DNA of 64,000 bases from Pseudomonadales bacterium (GCA_024234435.1 JACKOF010000003.1:124001-188000), one strand, 5' to 3'. Shown: positions 1 through 9,893, numbered from the stretch's first letter. The notes: a model not told the origin generated them from the letters alone. Numbers and translations: made by a program.

Positions 1-1108
1 TGCCAAAAGCCAAATGTTGGTTGGGGTATCGATTAATCAGGAACTGGTCAGGGTCGGCGAACACCGCCTCATCCCTGTTCGCCGAGGGGTAACACAACAT
101 AAGCCTGTCGTTCTCTTTAATTACCTGCCCCCGGATTTCGACCTCTCTCACAGCACTGCGCATAAAATGCTTGATAGGTGTTGTCCAGCGTAAAGATTCA
201 CCAATAAACTTGTTGACCAGTGAAGGATCAGATTTCAAGAGTTGAAACTGCTCCGGAAACGTCATTAATCCGAGCATACCACCGGAGGAAGTAGAAGAAG
301 TGGTGTCGTGGCCAGCAGTTGCGACAGCAATGTAATAATCAAATTCATGGGGTTCATCAATATATTTGCCGTCGATCTTATAGTTTGCAATCAATGAAAT
401 CAGGTCATCCTTAGGATTCTTCCTTCTTTCCCTACTTAAATCCCTGAAGTAATCATAAAAATCCATCATGGCGGCGTGCCAGGCGCGCGCTGCGGCATCA
501 GGGCCCTCCTCGATCCCCTGACGCCTTTCATCAGGGTCCTCTCCTGCGAACATTTCCTGAGTTAACTTCAGCATTAACTCTTCATCTTCCCTGGGTACAC
601 CGAGCAACTCCATAATCACTCGCAAGGGGTAATACAGTGCGATGTCTTTTACAAAGTCACACTCGCCACCCAACGAAACCATTTCCGCGACTGATTCACG
701 AGCGATATCCCTAATCTTGGATTCAAACTGCCTGATCCGCGGGGGCATAAACCACTTGCCAGTGATATCACGGTAAGTCCCGTGTTCCGGCTGATCCATA
801 AATGCCAAAGAGTTCAGAGAACGGATTTTTCCATCATTGATTTTCCGCATAAAAACGTCGCTCTCCTGGGTTTGCAAAAGCACGTTATGGACACCATTTT
901 TAAAGGTATCGGTATCTCGCGAAATGGCCATCACATCATCGTATTTGGTCACAAACCATATGGGGTCGTAACCATCAACATGCCCTTTTCCGAGGGGAAC
1001 ATTTTCACGCAGCCATTTAAAAGCAGGGTAAATAACGTCATCGTTGGCGTAAGACTTGCCGGAGATAACCGTGCGAGCAATTTCCTCTGGAACTACCGCT
1101 TCTGGCAT
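1..1108 (-). CDS. Cytochrome P450 monooxygenase, C-terminus outside window
   Basis: Oxidises a hydrophobic substrate with O2 and two electrons. The ATG at 1108 (MPEAVVPEEI) opens 369 codons that run off the left edge. Seen: the I-helix oxygen-activation motif AGHDTT at residues 265-270, the K-helix ExxR (E304 to R307), and a meander-like NRDEAVFADPDQF at 344-356. The visible part ends QHLAFG, where the heme-binding Cys loop should begin. No membrane anchor is present, so it should be a soluble bacterial P450 that needs a separate ferredoxin and reductase; neither is in the window. It is the last visible gene of the minus-strand catabolic run, 37 nt after the aldehyde dehydrogenase. The P450 fold is certain; a steroid or terpenoid substrate is inference from the neighbours. 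Confidence 0.93.
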   Translation of the reverse strand, partial: MPEAVVPEEIARTVISGKSYANDDVIYPAFKWLRENVPLGKGHVDGYDPIWFVTKYDDVMAISRDTDTFKNGVHNVLLQTQESDVFMRKINDGKIRSLNSLAFMDQPEHGTYRDITGKWFMPPRIRQFESKIRDIARESVAEMVSLGGECDFVKDIALYYPLRVIMELLGVPREDEELMLKLTQEMFAGEDPDERRQGIEEGPDAAARAWHAAMMDFYDYFRDLSRERRKNPKDDLISLIANYKIDGKYIDEPHEFDYYIAVATAGHDTTSSTSSGGMLGLMTFPEQFQLLKSDPSLVNKFIGESLRWTTPIKHFMRSAVREVEIRGQVIKENDRLMLCYPSANRDEAVFADPDQFLINRYPNQHLAFG

Positions 1109-1145
1109 TAAAGTATCCTCTTTATCAATTTGTTTGGGTCAAAAA

Positions 1146-2663
1146 CTATTTACATACATGTGAAGGCACGCCTTCGAGAATGATTGTCTTACTCTCTAAA
1201 TAGGGCCGAAGGCCGTCAACACCGCCTTGTCGTCCTATGCCCGACTGTTTGAACCCTCCGAATCCTATTCTCATGTCACTGCGAAACACATTGTGGCCAA
1301 CTGTTCCTGATTGAAGTTGCCTGGCTACAGCGTAAGCGCGATCAACGTCGTTAGTGAAGACAGAGTTATTAAGCCCGTATTCAGTATCATTGGCCAAAGC
1401 AATAGCGTGCTCTTCACTGTCCGCCGCAATCACACATAACACTGGCGCAAAAAATTCTTCTCTGGCAATCGCTGAATTGTTGTCAACATTTGCGAAGACC
1501 GTGGGTTCATAGAAATAACCCTTGTCCAGATGAGCAGGCCGGCGACCACCGACCGCTAACGAAGAGCCATTGGCAACTGCCCGCTGAACCATTTGCTCGA
1601 CTTTATCCCGCTGACGCCCCGACACTAAAGGCCCCAATTGGGTTTCGGGATCAAATGGATCACCAATCTTGACGGATTGGTAAACCGAACCAAGTGCATC
1701 AACCAGCTCATCATGTCGGCTCTTTGTCACAATTATGCGAGTCAGCGAAGAGCACACTTGGCCGCTGAGAAAACAAGAGAAACCGGCAATGGACTGCGCT
1801 GCGGTTTCAATATCATAGTCGTCCAGAATCACCGCCGCCGATTTGCCACCCAGCTCCAGCGTAAACCGCGCCACACGTTCGGCACAAAGTGCGCCAATGT
1901 GTTTGCCCGCCACATCTGAACCAGTAAAAGTAATTTTGTTGACCCACGGGTGACGAACAAGCCTCTCTGAAGGGCCTCTATCTGCTGTGACTACATTTAA
2001 AACACCTGCTGGCAAACCAACTGCCTCTGCGACCTCGGCCATGATATAACCGGCACCGGGCGCTTCGGGCGAAGACTTCACAATCACACAGCAGCCCGCC
2101 AACAAAGCAGGCGCGATGCTGTACGCCATAATATTGATAGCCGCATTCCAAGGCACGATTGCACCCACAACACCAACCGGCTCTTTTACCAACAATGCAA
2201 TTTCACCACCACCCGGAGGATTATCAAATCGTTCCTCAAATGGAAAACTGTCGGCAAGCTCTGCGTAATAACTGTAGACATCACCAATAGTGCCGGAAAA
2301 TGCACTGGCAACTGCATGCACAATACCCATTTCATTTGGCCAGAGCTGCGCGATATCTGCAGCTCTATTGGAAACCTCCGCAGCCATCGCTTTCAAATAG
2401 CCCGCTCGCTCGGCATGAGTCATTTTTGGCCAAGGCCCCTCGGAAAAGGCAACATGAGCGGCTTCGACTGCGCGATTTACATCTTCCTCACAGGCATCGG
2501 CAACCTGCATATACAATTCTTCAGTTGCCGGGGCGGTCACATCAATAAGCTTTCCGGACAAAGGTTTAACCCACTCGCCATTAATATAAAGGCAGTCGGG
2601 GTGTGCTATAGGTACTGCCGAACTATTTATAGGTACCGCCGAACTATTATTAGATAAAGTCAT
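1146..2663 (-). CDS. NAD(P)-dependent aldehyde dehydrogenase
   Basis: Oxidises an aldehyde to a carboxylic acid in the cytoplasm; 505 aa, usual family length. Seen: the PWN motif with oxyanion-hole N173, the cofactor loop TFTGSDVAGK (245-254), general base E270 in LELGGK, catalytic C304 in GQVCSS, and EEFFAPVL near the C-terminus. In context it could make the acid that the neighbouring CoA ligase activates. The N-terminus carries a 7-residue tandem repeat (NSSAVPI twice, residues 6-19) coded by a 21-bp duplication, and the conserved domain starts only after it. Substrate unknown. Confidence 0.93.
   Translation of the reverse strand: MTLSNNSSAVPINSSAVPIAHPDCLYINGEWVKPLSGKLIDVTAPATEELYMQVADACEEDVNRAVEAAHVAFSEGPWPKMTHAERAGYLKAMAAEVSNRAADIAQLWPNEMGIVHAVASAFSGTIGDVYSYYAELADSFPFEERFDNPPGGGEIALLVKEPVGVVGAIVPWNAAINIMAYSIAPALLAGCCVIVKSSPEAPGAGYIMAEVAEAVGLPAGVLNVVTADRGPSERLVRHPWVNKITFTGSDVAGKHIGALCAERVARFTLELGGKSAAVILDDYDIETAAQSIAGFSCFLSGQVCSSLTRIIVTKSRHDELVDALGSVYQSVKIGDPFDPETQLGPLVSGRQRDKVEQMVQRAVANGSSLAVGGRRPAHLDKGYFYEPTVFANVDNNSAIAREEFFAPVLCVIAADSEEHAIALANDTEYGLNNSVFTNDVDRAYAVARQLQSGTVGHNVFRSDMRIGFGGFKQSGIGRQGGVDGLRPYLESKTIILEGVPSHVCK
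2607..2648 (-). repeat. 21-bp tandem duplication inside the aldehyde dehydrogenase 5' end
   Basis: Two adjacent 21-bp units (2607-2627 and 2628-2648) differ at one base. They code for NSSAVPI twice in frame, so the duplication lengthens the disordered N-terminus without breaking the gene. Confidence 0.9.
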
Positions 2664-2757
2664 TTACCGTCCCCTTCTATTAGTCATTATTGCTGTACAT
2701 ATCTTTATGAAACGCTCTTCTCTGTTTAAGCCAAACCACCCTGGGTTCCTCAAGGCG

Positions 2758-4053
2758 TCACTCGCCTTTGTACCAATCCTGATCCAATCGTCTGCCGGCC
2801 AACCAATAAAATATCGCGGTGAGTGGATAAAACAACGCCGCATAAACCAGCAAAGAATAACGCAATGAATCTTCGGCAAATCTCGCAGAGAAGCTGTCTG
2901 ACAACGCTCCCAAAATAGTAGCACCGAGACCTAAACCAATTAAGTTGACCACAAATAGATAACAGGCAACCAGCGTTGTTCTCATCGCTGGCGATCCGAG
3001 GTTCTGTATCGCCACAGCGACAGGAGACGAGCCAATAACGCCACAAGCCTGCGGAAATATAAATAATGCAAATGCCAACGGTAAGCTATTTACCCACAAG
3101 GCGCTGGTCAAAAGAGGCAATCCAATAAGAAAGGCAATGCTGGGTACATAAGCATAATAAGCGGGCTTCGCACTCCCCAGTTTGTCGCCAAGCCAGCCAC
3201 CCAGAAAATTGCCTAACAACCCGCCAACAAGAACTAACGCACCAAAAAGCCATGCCGTATCACGAAGGCTTAGTTCATGGCTGCGCTGGAAAAACGCGGG
3301 AAGCCAGAACCCAAAACCATAAAGCACCATGGCACCGGTGGACATACCCAGTGACAAAAACCAGAAGCTCGGGCAACTCACAACATGCCGGAAAACTTCG
3401 CGAACAGGGGGCCCGGAAGATGTCGCCACAAAATCATCGTACTTCCCTCGTTCAGGTTCTCGCACAGTGAACCAGATAACAGGGGCAACCAAAACACCCG
3501 CCAAACCAATGCAAATAAAGGCCGTTCGCCAACCGTAATAATCTGCAATCACACCACCGACGATAAGCCCTAATGCGGAGCCAATGGGTATACCACAACT
3601 GATGACCGCAATGGCTCGCGTTCGCTGGTGTGGGGGAAAATAGTCCGACAGCAGAGAATACGCTGGAGCAACACCCCCGGCTTCACCAACACCCACACCC
3701 AGCCGGTAAGCGAATAACTGTACGAAACTGGTAGCCAAACCACAAAACGCCGTAAAACCGCTCCAAATGGCGATTGCTGTGGCGAGAATTTTTTTGCGAT
3801 TGGAGCGGTCTGCCAACAAGGCAATAGGAATGGCAAATGTCGAATAAAACAGAGCGAATGCAAAACCACCCAAAAGGCCCAATTGCGTGTCAGTAAGCCC
3901 TAACTCGTCTTGGATAGGAATCGCCAGAATCGCAATCAACTGACGATCCATATAGTTCAAGGTGTAATGCAGAAAGATCAGAAGCAATACATAAAACTTA
4001 TAACTCGGCTTCTCTATAACTGCACCATTAGAATAGCTTTGCAATGATTTCAT
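2758..4053 (-). CDS. MFS transporter (spinster-like)
   Basis: A 431-aa inner-membrane transporter with about 12 hydrophobic segments. Helix 1 holds NYMDRQLIAIL. The loop between helices 2 and 3 has the MFS signature region ALLADRSNRKK, and GVGEAGGVAP follows in helix 4. This N-terminal pattern is typical of spinster-like MFS proteins, often found in proteobacterial clusters for steroids and other hydrophobic acids. Its ATG overlaps the stop of the upstream CoA ligase by 4 nt (ATGA), so the two are translationally coupled. Likely role: import of the ligase substrate or export of an intermediate; direction cannot be read from sequence. Confidence 0.88.
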   Translation of the reverse strand: MKSLQSYSNGAVIEKPSYKFYVLLLIFLHYTLNYMDRQLIAILAIPIQDELGLTDTQLGLLGGFAFALFYSTFAIPIALLADRSNRKKILATAIAIWSGFTAFCGLATSFVQLFAYRLGVGVGEAGGVAPAYSLLSDYFPPHQRTRAIAVISCGIPIGSALGLIVGGVIADYYGWRTAFICIGLAGVLVAPVIWFTVREPERGKYDDFVATSSGPPVREVFRHVVSCPSFWFLSLGMSTGAMVLYGFGFWLPAFFQRSHELSLRDTAWLFGALVLVGGLLGNFLGGWLGDKLGSAKPAYYAYVPSIAFLIGLPLLTSALWVNSLPLAFALFIFPQACGVIGSSPVAVAIQNLGSPAMRTTLVACYLFVVNLIGLGLGATILGALSDSFSARFAEDSLRYSLLVYAALFYPLTAIFYWLAGRRLDQDWYKGE

Positions 4054-5711
4054 TTTTTAAGTGTTATTCCTGATTGCTCTATATCCCAACAATCAGCAGT
4101 CACACCCTCTTCCTTCAATTTGTATTTCTCAACCCGGTCGCTTGGGGTCTTCGGAAGAGTATCCCGGTAGGCGATATAACGAGGGATGGCGAAATAAGCT
4201 ATTCGAGTCTTACACCATTGAACCAGTCCGGCTTCATCAAGTGTTTTCCCTTCCTTGAGTACCACTACGGCTTTAACATCCTCTTCGCCAAGCGGTGATG
4301 GCACACCAACCACACAGGATTCAAGTACATCCGGGTGTTCATTAATCACAGACTCAACCTCAAAAGACGAAATGTTTTCACCTCGCCTGCGAATAGCCTG
4401 CTTCTTGCGATCGGAATAATAAAAGTAGCCGTCTTCATCGCGACGGGCAAGATCGCCCGTGTGATACCAGAAGTTACTCATTAGCTCGAGCGTCTTTTCC
4501 GGCATTTTGTAGTAACCGGTCGTACCAAGATACATACTCTCCGGCTGAACGATAATTTCCCCCACGACACCTGGCGGTACCTCATTATCATTTTCGTCAA
4601 CCACTTTTACCCGATAACCATTAATCGGCTTGCCACAGGAACCGGGGCGACGACTTTCATAGGGATTAACCAGGTTAAACAGAGCTTCTGTTAATCCGTA
4701 CAACTCCAGCAAGTGGGTATTAAACCTGTCCTGAAACGCCTGCCAAATATTTTCAGGCGCGGCAGCACCCACCATCAATCGAAGGGGGTTGTCTGCATCA
4801 TCGTCACGCGGATCCTGTTTCATCAGCATGGAAATCATACCGCCAATGTAATTGACCGTTGTGCAACCGTACTCACGAGCCTCATCGAACAGGCCGCTGG
4901 CCGAAAACCGTTCACTGAATACGGCTTTTGCATCTGCCAATATCGCCGGTAGAACCGTCATTCCTCGAGCTGCGGAATGAAAAAAGGGCATTTGCGTCAT
5001 CATGACATCGTCTTCAGTTAACCTACAACTTTGCACATAAGAGAGCGCACACTGATACCAGTAATGATGAGACATCATCACACCTTTGGACGGCCCCGTA
5101 GTGCCAGAGGTAAACAGAATTGTCGACAGATCTTTAAAGCTGATATTTAAATCGGGGGTTGCGTCGGACTGGTTGGAAAAGTCCGTATAACGACTAATAT
5201 CGAGCCCTTCCCAAGCGGGTAACTGCGGAGATTCATCCCCGGAGCCAACTACCACCACAAACCGCAGGTTATCCAGCTTCTCCAGGATACTTTCAATGTG
5301 ATCCAGGTAGTCTTCAAATACCACCAGCCCCACACAATCACCGTGGTTAATTTGATGGGCAAGGCCGTTACCACGCAGAGCAACATTAATAGGGACATCA
5401 ACGCCACCCAGCTTGCTTAACCCAAACCAGCTATACAGATGCTCCGGAATATTTGGCAGCATTACCGCTACCTTGCTCTCGTACCCGACGCCATGACAAC
5501 GGAAGCCGTTAGCCAACTGATTGGTACGAAGGTGCAATTGCTCGAACGTAATCTGTTTTTCGCCAAACTGAAAGACAACATGGTTAGGCAGCCTTCTGGC
5601 CTTGTCTTCAATAATAGCGGGCAATATCCGGTCGGCCTGCCCGTACTCCTGCATCTGCCAGGCAGCCCATTTCTTCTCGGCTTTTTCGAATTTATCCTCC
5701 CATCTAGACAC
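4050..5711 (-). CDS. AMP-forming acyl-CoA synthetase (CaiC/FadD3-like)
   Basis: Activates a carboxylic acid to its CoA thioester using ATP; ANL superfamily, 553 aa. Seen: the P-loop-like motif FTSGTTGPSKG (about 200-210), the A5 motif YGLTEALF, the A7 motif HTGDLARRDEDGYFYYSDRKK, and a C-terminal domain with the family lysine region. The N-terminus resembles crotonobetaine/carnitine-CoA ligase-like enzymes, which in many genomes act on ring-derived acids rather than carnitine. It sits between an SDR and the MFS transporter (4-nt overlap) and probably commits the substrate to beta-oxidation-like steps by the acyl-CoA dehydrogenase and SDRs nearby. Confidence 0.92.
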   Translation of the reverse strand: MSRWEDKFEKAEKKWAAWQMQEYGQADRILPAIIEDKARRLPNHVVFQFGEKQITFEQLHLRTNQLANGFRCHGVGYESKVAVMLPNIPEHLYSWFGLSKLGGVDVPINVALRGNGLAHQINHGDCVGLVVFEDYLDHIESILEKLDNLRFVVVVGSGDESPQLPAWEGLDISRYTDFSNQSDATPDLNISFKDLSTILFTSGTTGPSKGVMMSHHYWYQCALSYVQSCRLTEDDVMMTQMPFFHSAARGMTVLPAILADAKAVFSERFSASGLFDEAREYGCTTVNYIGGMISMLMKQDPRDDDADNPLRLMVGAAAPENIWQAFQDRFNTHLLELYGLTEALFNLVNPYESRRPGSCGKPINGYRVKVVDENDNEVPPGVVGEIIVQPESMYLGTTGYYKMPEKTLELMSNFWYHTGDLARRDEDGYFYYSDRKKQAIRRRGENISSFEVESVINEHPDVLESCVVGVPSPLGEEDVKAVVVLKEGKTLDEAGLVQWCKTRIAYFAIPRYIAYRDTLPKTPSDRVEKYKLKEEGVTADCWDIEQSGITLKK

Positions 5712-5788
5712 GACTTGTTACCCTCAATTTTATTCTCTCGTCAGGACCGCTTTTTCAACAAAGCAACACCATGGTTTCGAACCCGCGT

Positions 5789-6658
5789 TCAAGGTCGGTT
5801 CTTCAAGACCTCAGGTTCGATAGAACGGTGAAACCCGTTATACGGTTGATTTTTACGACTCTTTTCAAGTGTCCAGGTTTGTCGTGCATTCGGTGCCCCG
5901 CCATCAATCCGGATACAGGTTCCCGTAATATAGGCTGCCGCCGGAGATAACAGATAGACAATAGCGGCAGAGATCTCGGACTCAGTACCATAGCGTTGCA
6001 ACGGTACCCGATCAGGGTATTCGTACAGCTTAGGAAGAATTTCAGGTGGATAGGTATCAAAACCACTCGAAGCAATGCCACCCGGGGCAACACAATTCAC
6101 ACGCACATTGTCCGCACCCCATTCACAAGCGACTGATTCCGACAGTGTCAGCATGCCGCCACGGGCTGCGCCGGAATGAGAAAAGTCCGGCCAGCCATTC
6201 CAGATATCGGCAATCATGTTGACGATATTGCCGCCATTGGCTTTCATCCAGCGCGTGTAGACCTCGCGCATAAAGATAAACCCGCCTGTAAGGTTATTTC
6301 TGACAACCGCTTCAAAGCCTTTGGTTGAAATGGTTTCCATCGCCGTTCGATACTGGCCACCGGCATTGTTGACCAAGGCATCAATCTTGCCGTACTTTTC
6401 CAGCACAGCATCAATGACATTGCCTACAGATTCCTCGTCCCGTATATCGCAGGTCTGAACAAACACTTCGCCACCATCTTCCCGGATTTCTGCGCTGACC
6501 TGATCCAATTTCTCGACACTGCGCCCAACAATCACAACGTTGGCGCCCAGTGCTGCCAGCTCATGTGCCGTGCACCGGCCAATACCACTGCCACCACCGG
6601 TGACAATAACGGTTTGACCTTTAAACAGGTCTGGTGCAAATACTGACTGATAACTCAT
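5789..6658 (-). CDS. SDR-family oxidoreductase, dienoyl/enoyl-CoA reductase type
   Basis: Short-chain dehydrogenase fold, 289 aa from the chosen ATG at 6658 (MSYQSVFAPDLF), which has AAGGAAA-like spacing upstream; the frame stays open 24 codons further to 6730. Seen: the nucleotide-binding TGGGSGIGR, the NNAGG motif, and a C-terminal ITGTCIRIDGG. The usual catalytic YxxxK is absent: the aligned position reads HSGAARGG. That degeneracy is known from SDRs of the 2,4-dienoyl-CoA reductase and citronellol-catabolism (AtuG-like) type, so a CoA-ester reductase is more likely than an alcohol dehydrogenase. Lies between the acyl-CoA dehydrogenase and the CoA ligase. Confidence 0.88.
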   Translation of the reverse strand: MSYQSVFAPDLFKGQTVIVTGGGSGIGRCTAHELAALGANVVIVGRSVEKLDQVSAEIREDGGEVFVQTCDIRDEESVGNVIDAVLEKYGKIDALVNNAGGQYRTAMETISTKGFEAVVRNNLTGGFIFMREVYTRWMKANGGNIVNMIADIWNGWPDFSHSGAARGGMLTLSESVACEWGADNVRVNCVAPGGIASSGFDTYPPEILPKLYEYPDRVPLQRYGTESEISAAIVYLLSPAAAYITGTCIRIDGGAPNARQTWTLEKSRKNQPYNGFHRSIEPEVLKNRP

Positions 6659-6796
6659 ATTTATTTCCTTAACGATATTTTCCGCGGGTAGAGGTTGTCC
6701 GCCGAACAAATATTTAACCGTCGCAACCAACGGTTTATGATTTATTGATTCCGAATGCCATGAATGCCGAGATTTACTCGTCGGCTTACGGACGGA

Positions 6797-8038
6797 TCAT
6801 CGCGCAGCCGTACCAAAACCAAACAGGTATTGCGCGACCCTTCGCTTCTGCACTTCTTCAGAGCCTTCTGTAATCCGATAGCGTCGGTGATGCCGGTACA
6901 TGTGCTCAAACGGTAGTGCACGGGTATAACCCATACCACCATGGACCTGAATAGCTCTGTCCGAGGCTTCACAGGCAAGTCTGTTGGCCCGGAAGTTACA
7001 AATGGAAACCAGATCGCTAATTTCAATCGGGTCCTGATTGTCCATTTGCCATGCCACCTTGAAAATAAAGTTTCTCAGCATTTCACACTCGGCGTGTAAC
7101 TCCACCAGCGGGTATTGAATGCCCTGGTTTTTTGAAAGTGATTGTCCGAAGACTTTCCGGGACTTCGCATATTTGGCCGCTTCCGCGATGCAATACCGGG
7201 CAACACCTGCACTGGCGGCAGCCTGCCTGATTCTGTTTTCGTGGACAAATCTCTGGGCGACGATCAATCCCTGTCCCTCTCCATGCAAAATCGCGGAATC
7301 GGGAACCCGGACATCTTTAAAGCCAACCTCTGGGTGGTCGCTGGGCATGTTGAATGTCCAGTGATTGTAGAGAATATCCACACCAGGAGTAGACATGGGC
7401 ACGATAAATGCCGTTACACCTTTTGCGTCTCCGGCCTTGCCTGAAGTACGCGCAAACACTAAATCTGCTTTGGCTCTGTAAACCTGGCTGTTAAACCGCT
7501 TCACACCGTTAATGACCCAGTCATTCCCGTCTTTTACAGCCGTCGTTTCGAGCCAGGTAGCATCACTGCCGTGATCGGGTTCGGTCAGTCCAAATGCCAG
7601 ATGGTTTTTCCGGGTAATAATGCCCTCAATGTACTGTTTTTGCTCTTCAGTACCGTATTCATTGAGTATCGGGACCAAAGGAAAATTACCGACAATTGAA
7701 GACTCATCCTGCAAATCGTTATGCAGGCCAAGCCCTTTTGCGGCAAGGTGCTCACGAATGGCCGCATTAGCAAGATTCGACCCTTCCTGACCACCACATT
7801 CTTTTGGCAGGCAATAACGTAAGTGGCCTGCTTTATCAGCACGGCGCTCCATTTCCGCAATCAGCTCTTCCCACTCCTGTGTGGGTACACCGTCGTTATC
7901 CCAGTCAGTTCTGGCATGCTCTCTTCGGTGGTCAAAAAACTGCATATTTTCACGCTCAAGTGGTTTGATCTCCGACTCGATAAATGCGTCAAGCTCTTCA
8001 AGCTTGTTGGTAATGTCTAATGGCAAATCAAAATTCAT
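6797..8038 (-). CDS. Acyl-CoA dehydrogenase
   Basis: FAD flavoenzyme that introduces a 2,3 double bond in an acyl-CoA; 413 aa, usual length. Seen: the N-terminal helical domain, LAFGLTEPDHGSDA in the flavin-contact region, QVHGGMGYTRALP near the C-terminus, and ITEGSEEVQ, where the catalytic glutamate or its neighbour lies in this family. Members with EHMYRHHRRYRITEGS tails are common in proteobacterial ring- and terpene-degrading clusters. Electrons would go to ETF, which is not in the window. It is followed by the SDR at 5789-6658. Confidence 0.92.
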   Translation of the reverse strand: MNFDLPLDITNKLEELDAFIESEIKPLERENMQFFDHRREHARTDWDNDGVPTQEWEELIAEMERRADKAGHLRYCLPKECGGQEGSNLANAAIREHLAAKGLGLHNDLQDESSIVGNFPLVPILNEYGTEEQKQYIEGIITRKNHLAFGLTEPDHGSDATWLETTAVKDGNDWVINGVKRFNSQVYRAKADLVFARTSGKAGDAKGVTAFIVPMSTPGVDILYNHWTFNMPSDHPEVGFKDVRVPDSAILHGEGQGLIVAQRFVHENRIRQAAASAGVARYCIAEAAKYAKSRKVFGQSLSKNQGIQYPLVELHAECEMLRNFIFKVAWQMDNQDPIEISDLVSICNFRANRLACEASDRAIQVHGGMGYTRALPFEHMYRHHRRYRITEGSEEVQKRRVAQYLFGFGTAAR

Positions 8039-8075
8039 AACACCTATTCTCCAGAAAAATTTTGCAGCCTAACCA

Positions 8076-8861
8076 TCAGGCAAAGCGGCCATAGGGATGC
8101 GTGCTGCTAATGCCACCATCGGCAACAATCAGTTGACCCACAACATAGGCGCTATCGTCACTAGCAAGAAATGCTGCCACGCCTGCTATCTCTTCAACCA
8201 AGCCGGGTCTTTTAAGCGGCGTTAGCTGGCCCAGCCTGTCTTCTTTGCCCTTGGCCCGAGCAAGCTCAAACGTCGCTTTCGTCAATTTAGTTTCACACAG
8301 ACCGGGAAGTACGGCATTCACCCGAATACTGGTTCCCGGAAAAGCATTCGCCGCATTCATAGTCAGGCTGTTAACTGCCGCTTTGCTGGCGCAGTAAGCA
8401 GCAGTGCCGCCATTGGCTCGCAGCGATCCTGTTGATGACATCAGGATGATGGAACCTGTGCCCGTCGTCGTCATATGGCGCCCCGCGTACTTAACAGCAA
8501 GAAATGCACTGATGACGTTATCCCGAAACTGACCTTCCCAAACGGCCACTTCCTGATCCAATAACGGAACAAAGCTATCGGTATTACCGGCATTGGCGAA
8601 AAATATCTCCATCCCACCAAAAGCGTTGATACAGGCATCAACTGTCGCAGCCACCTGTTCTTCAATCGTAGCGTCGGCCATAAACGATTCCGCCACACCG
8701 CCCTGCGCACGAATCAGTTCAACGGTTTCATCAATATTTTCCCGAGTGCGGCCAACGGCCAGCACACTGGCACCTTCCTCAGCAAAACGCAGAGCCGATG
8801 CGCGACCGATGCCGCTGCCAGCGCCGGTCACTATAGCCCTTCTACCTGCAAGTCTTTGCAT
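8076..8861 (-). CDS. SDR-family alcohol/3-hydroxyacyl dehydrogenase
   Basis: Classical short-chain dehydrogenase, 261 aa. Start chosen at ATG 8861 (MQRLAGRRAIVTGAG) because a GAGAGGAAG ribosome-binding site precedes it; the frame extends 15 codons upstream to 8906 without extra domain sequence. Seen: TGAGSGIGR for NAD(P) binding, FANAG, the catalytic serine region MSSTGS, and the canonical YCASK. It should oxidise a secondary alcohol, for example a 3-hydroxyacyl-CoA or ring hydroxyl, in the same pathway as the adjacent acyl-CoA dehydrogenase. Confidence 0.88.
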   Translation of the reverse strand: MQRLAGRRAIVTGAGSGIGRASALRFAEEGASVLAVGRTRENIDETVELIRAQGGVAESFMADATIEEQVAATVDACINAFGGMEIFFANAGNTDSFVPLLDQEVAVWEGQFRDNVISAFLAVKYAGRHMTTTGTGSIILMSSTGSLRANGGTAAYCASKAAVNSLTMNAANAFPGTSIRVNAVLPGLCETKLTKATFELARAKGKEDRLGQLTPLKRPGLVEEIAGVAAFLASDDSAYVVGQLIVADGGISSTHPYGRFA

Positions 8862-9092
8862 TTCTCTTCCTCTCAATAGCATTTCGGCGTATAGCGCAAA
8901 AAACACACTTTGCCATCTTTAGAAAACCAAAATATTAAAAAATTATTCATAAAAAACAGATATATTTAATAGATTGGATCTTATCTAACAAGATAATTCA
9001 CATCAAAATGCTTGTCAATCACTCTTTCCAGCTGCAGCACACGAAGCCTCTGTATAACGCCATTGATCAGAGATCTTGCTACAACGGCAAAA

Positions 9093-9893
9093 TCAATCAT
9101 TCCCCCGCCAGGCTATCGTGCCGCCGTCGACAGGATAATAGCTACCGGTAACGAAAGAAGCTTCGTCCGATGCCAGGAAACACACCAGTTGAGCAACCTC
9201 TTCAGGTTTGCCCAAGCGTTTTATCAAATGTGGTCCCGACAATCGCGCTTCGGCAACCTTGCGATCATCAAACGATTCCAGACTATGTTTCAGCATCGGA
9301 GTTTCTATTGCTCCGGGAGCGTAGGCATTACAGCGAATACCGAAGGGGGCCAACTCTACCGCCATCGCCTGAGTCAACATTTTCACAGCGGCTTTACTGA
9401 CGGAGTAAGACGGTATCCCCGGATACGCAAATGTACTGGCCACCGAAGCGGCATTAATAATCGACGGCGACAGTTTTGATACTTTCAAATAAGGAAGCGC
9501 AGCTTTCATCAACCGCCAGATCGCTTTCACATTGATATCCATTACTTTGTCCCAGGCCTCCTCACTGAGTGAACCAAGCGACTGAGCTGTACCTGTCACA
9601 CCATCATCGGTAACACCCGCATTATTCACGATGGTGTCAATGCCACCTGCCGCCGACACCGCCTTTTTGACCAGGGCCTCAATATTGTCAAGCTGGCTCA
9701 GATCCGTTCTGACAAAAACGGCTTGCGCCCCGGCAGAGCGCACTTCATTCGTTACCTTCTCACCTTCTATTTCATTAATGTCAGCCAAAATTACCCACGA
9801 AGCGCCCTCGTTGGCTGCCGCTACAGCAATTGCTCGTCCCATTCCCTGAGCCGCACCTGTCACCAGAACCTTTTTGTTAGCTAATTTTCCCAT
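9093..9893 (-). CDS. SDR-family dehydrogenase
   Basis: Classical 266-aa short-chain dehydrogenase with the start at ATG 9893 (MGKLANKK) and GGAG 8 nt upstream. Seen: TGAAQGMGRA cofactor loop, NNAG, catalytic serine in INAASVAS, and YSVSK. The C-terminus GSYYPVDGGT is standard. About 230 nt of AT-rich sequence separates its stop from the next SDR start at 8861; that gap could hold a promoter, so this gene may end one transcript. Probably an NAD-dependent alcohol dehydrogenase; substrate unknown. Confidence 0.9.
   Translation of the reverse strand: MGKLANKKVLVTGAAQGMGRAIAVAAANEGASWVILADINEIEGEKVTNEVRSAGAQAVFVRTDLSQLDNIEALVKKAVSAAGGIDTIVNNAGVTDDGVTGTAQSLGSLSEEAWDKVMDINVKAIWRLMKAALPYLKVSKLSPSIINAASVASTFAYPGIPSYSVSKAAVKMLTQAMAVELAPFGIRCNAYAPGAIETPMLKHSLESFDDRKVAEARLSGPHLIKRLGKPEEVAQLVCFLASDEASFVTGSYYPVDGGTIAWRGND

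Noticed and set aside
5750..5800. tRNA-like TTTCGAACCC near 5775 as an att repeat
   Set aside because: Only a short piece resembles a T loop; it does not match the tRNA-Lys 3' end and no arms pair.
9012..9092. Plus-strand start at 9012 continuing into the SDR gene
   Set aside because: Most of the frame is antisense to a standard SDR; the part outside has no ribosome site.
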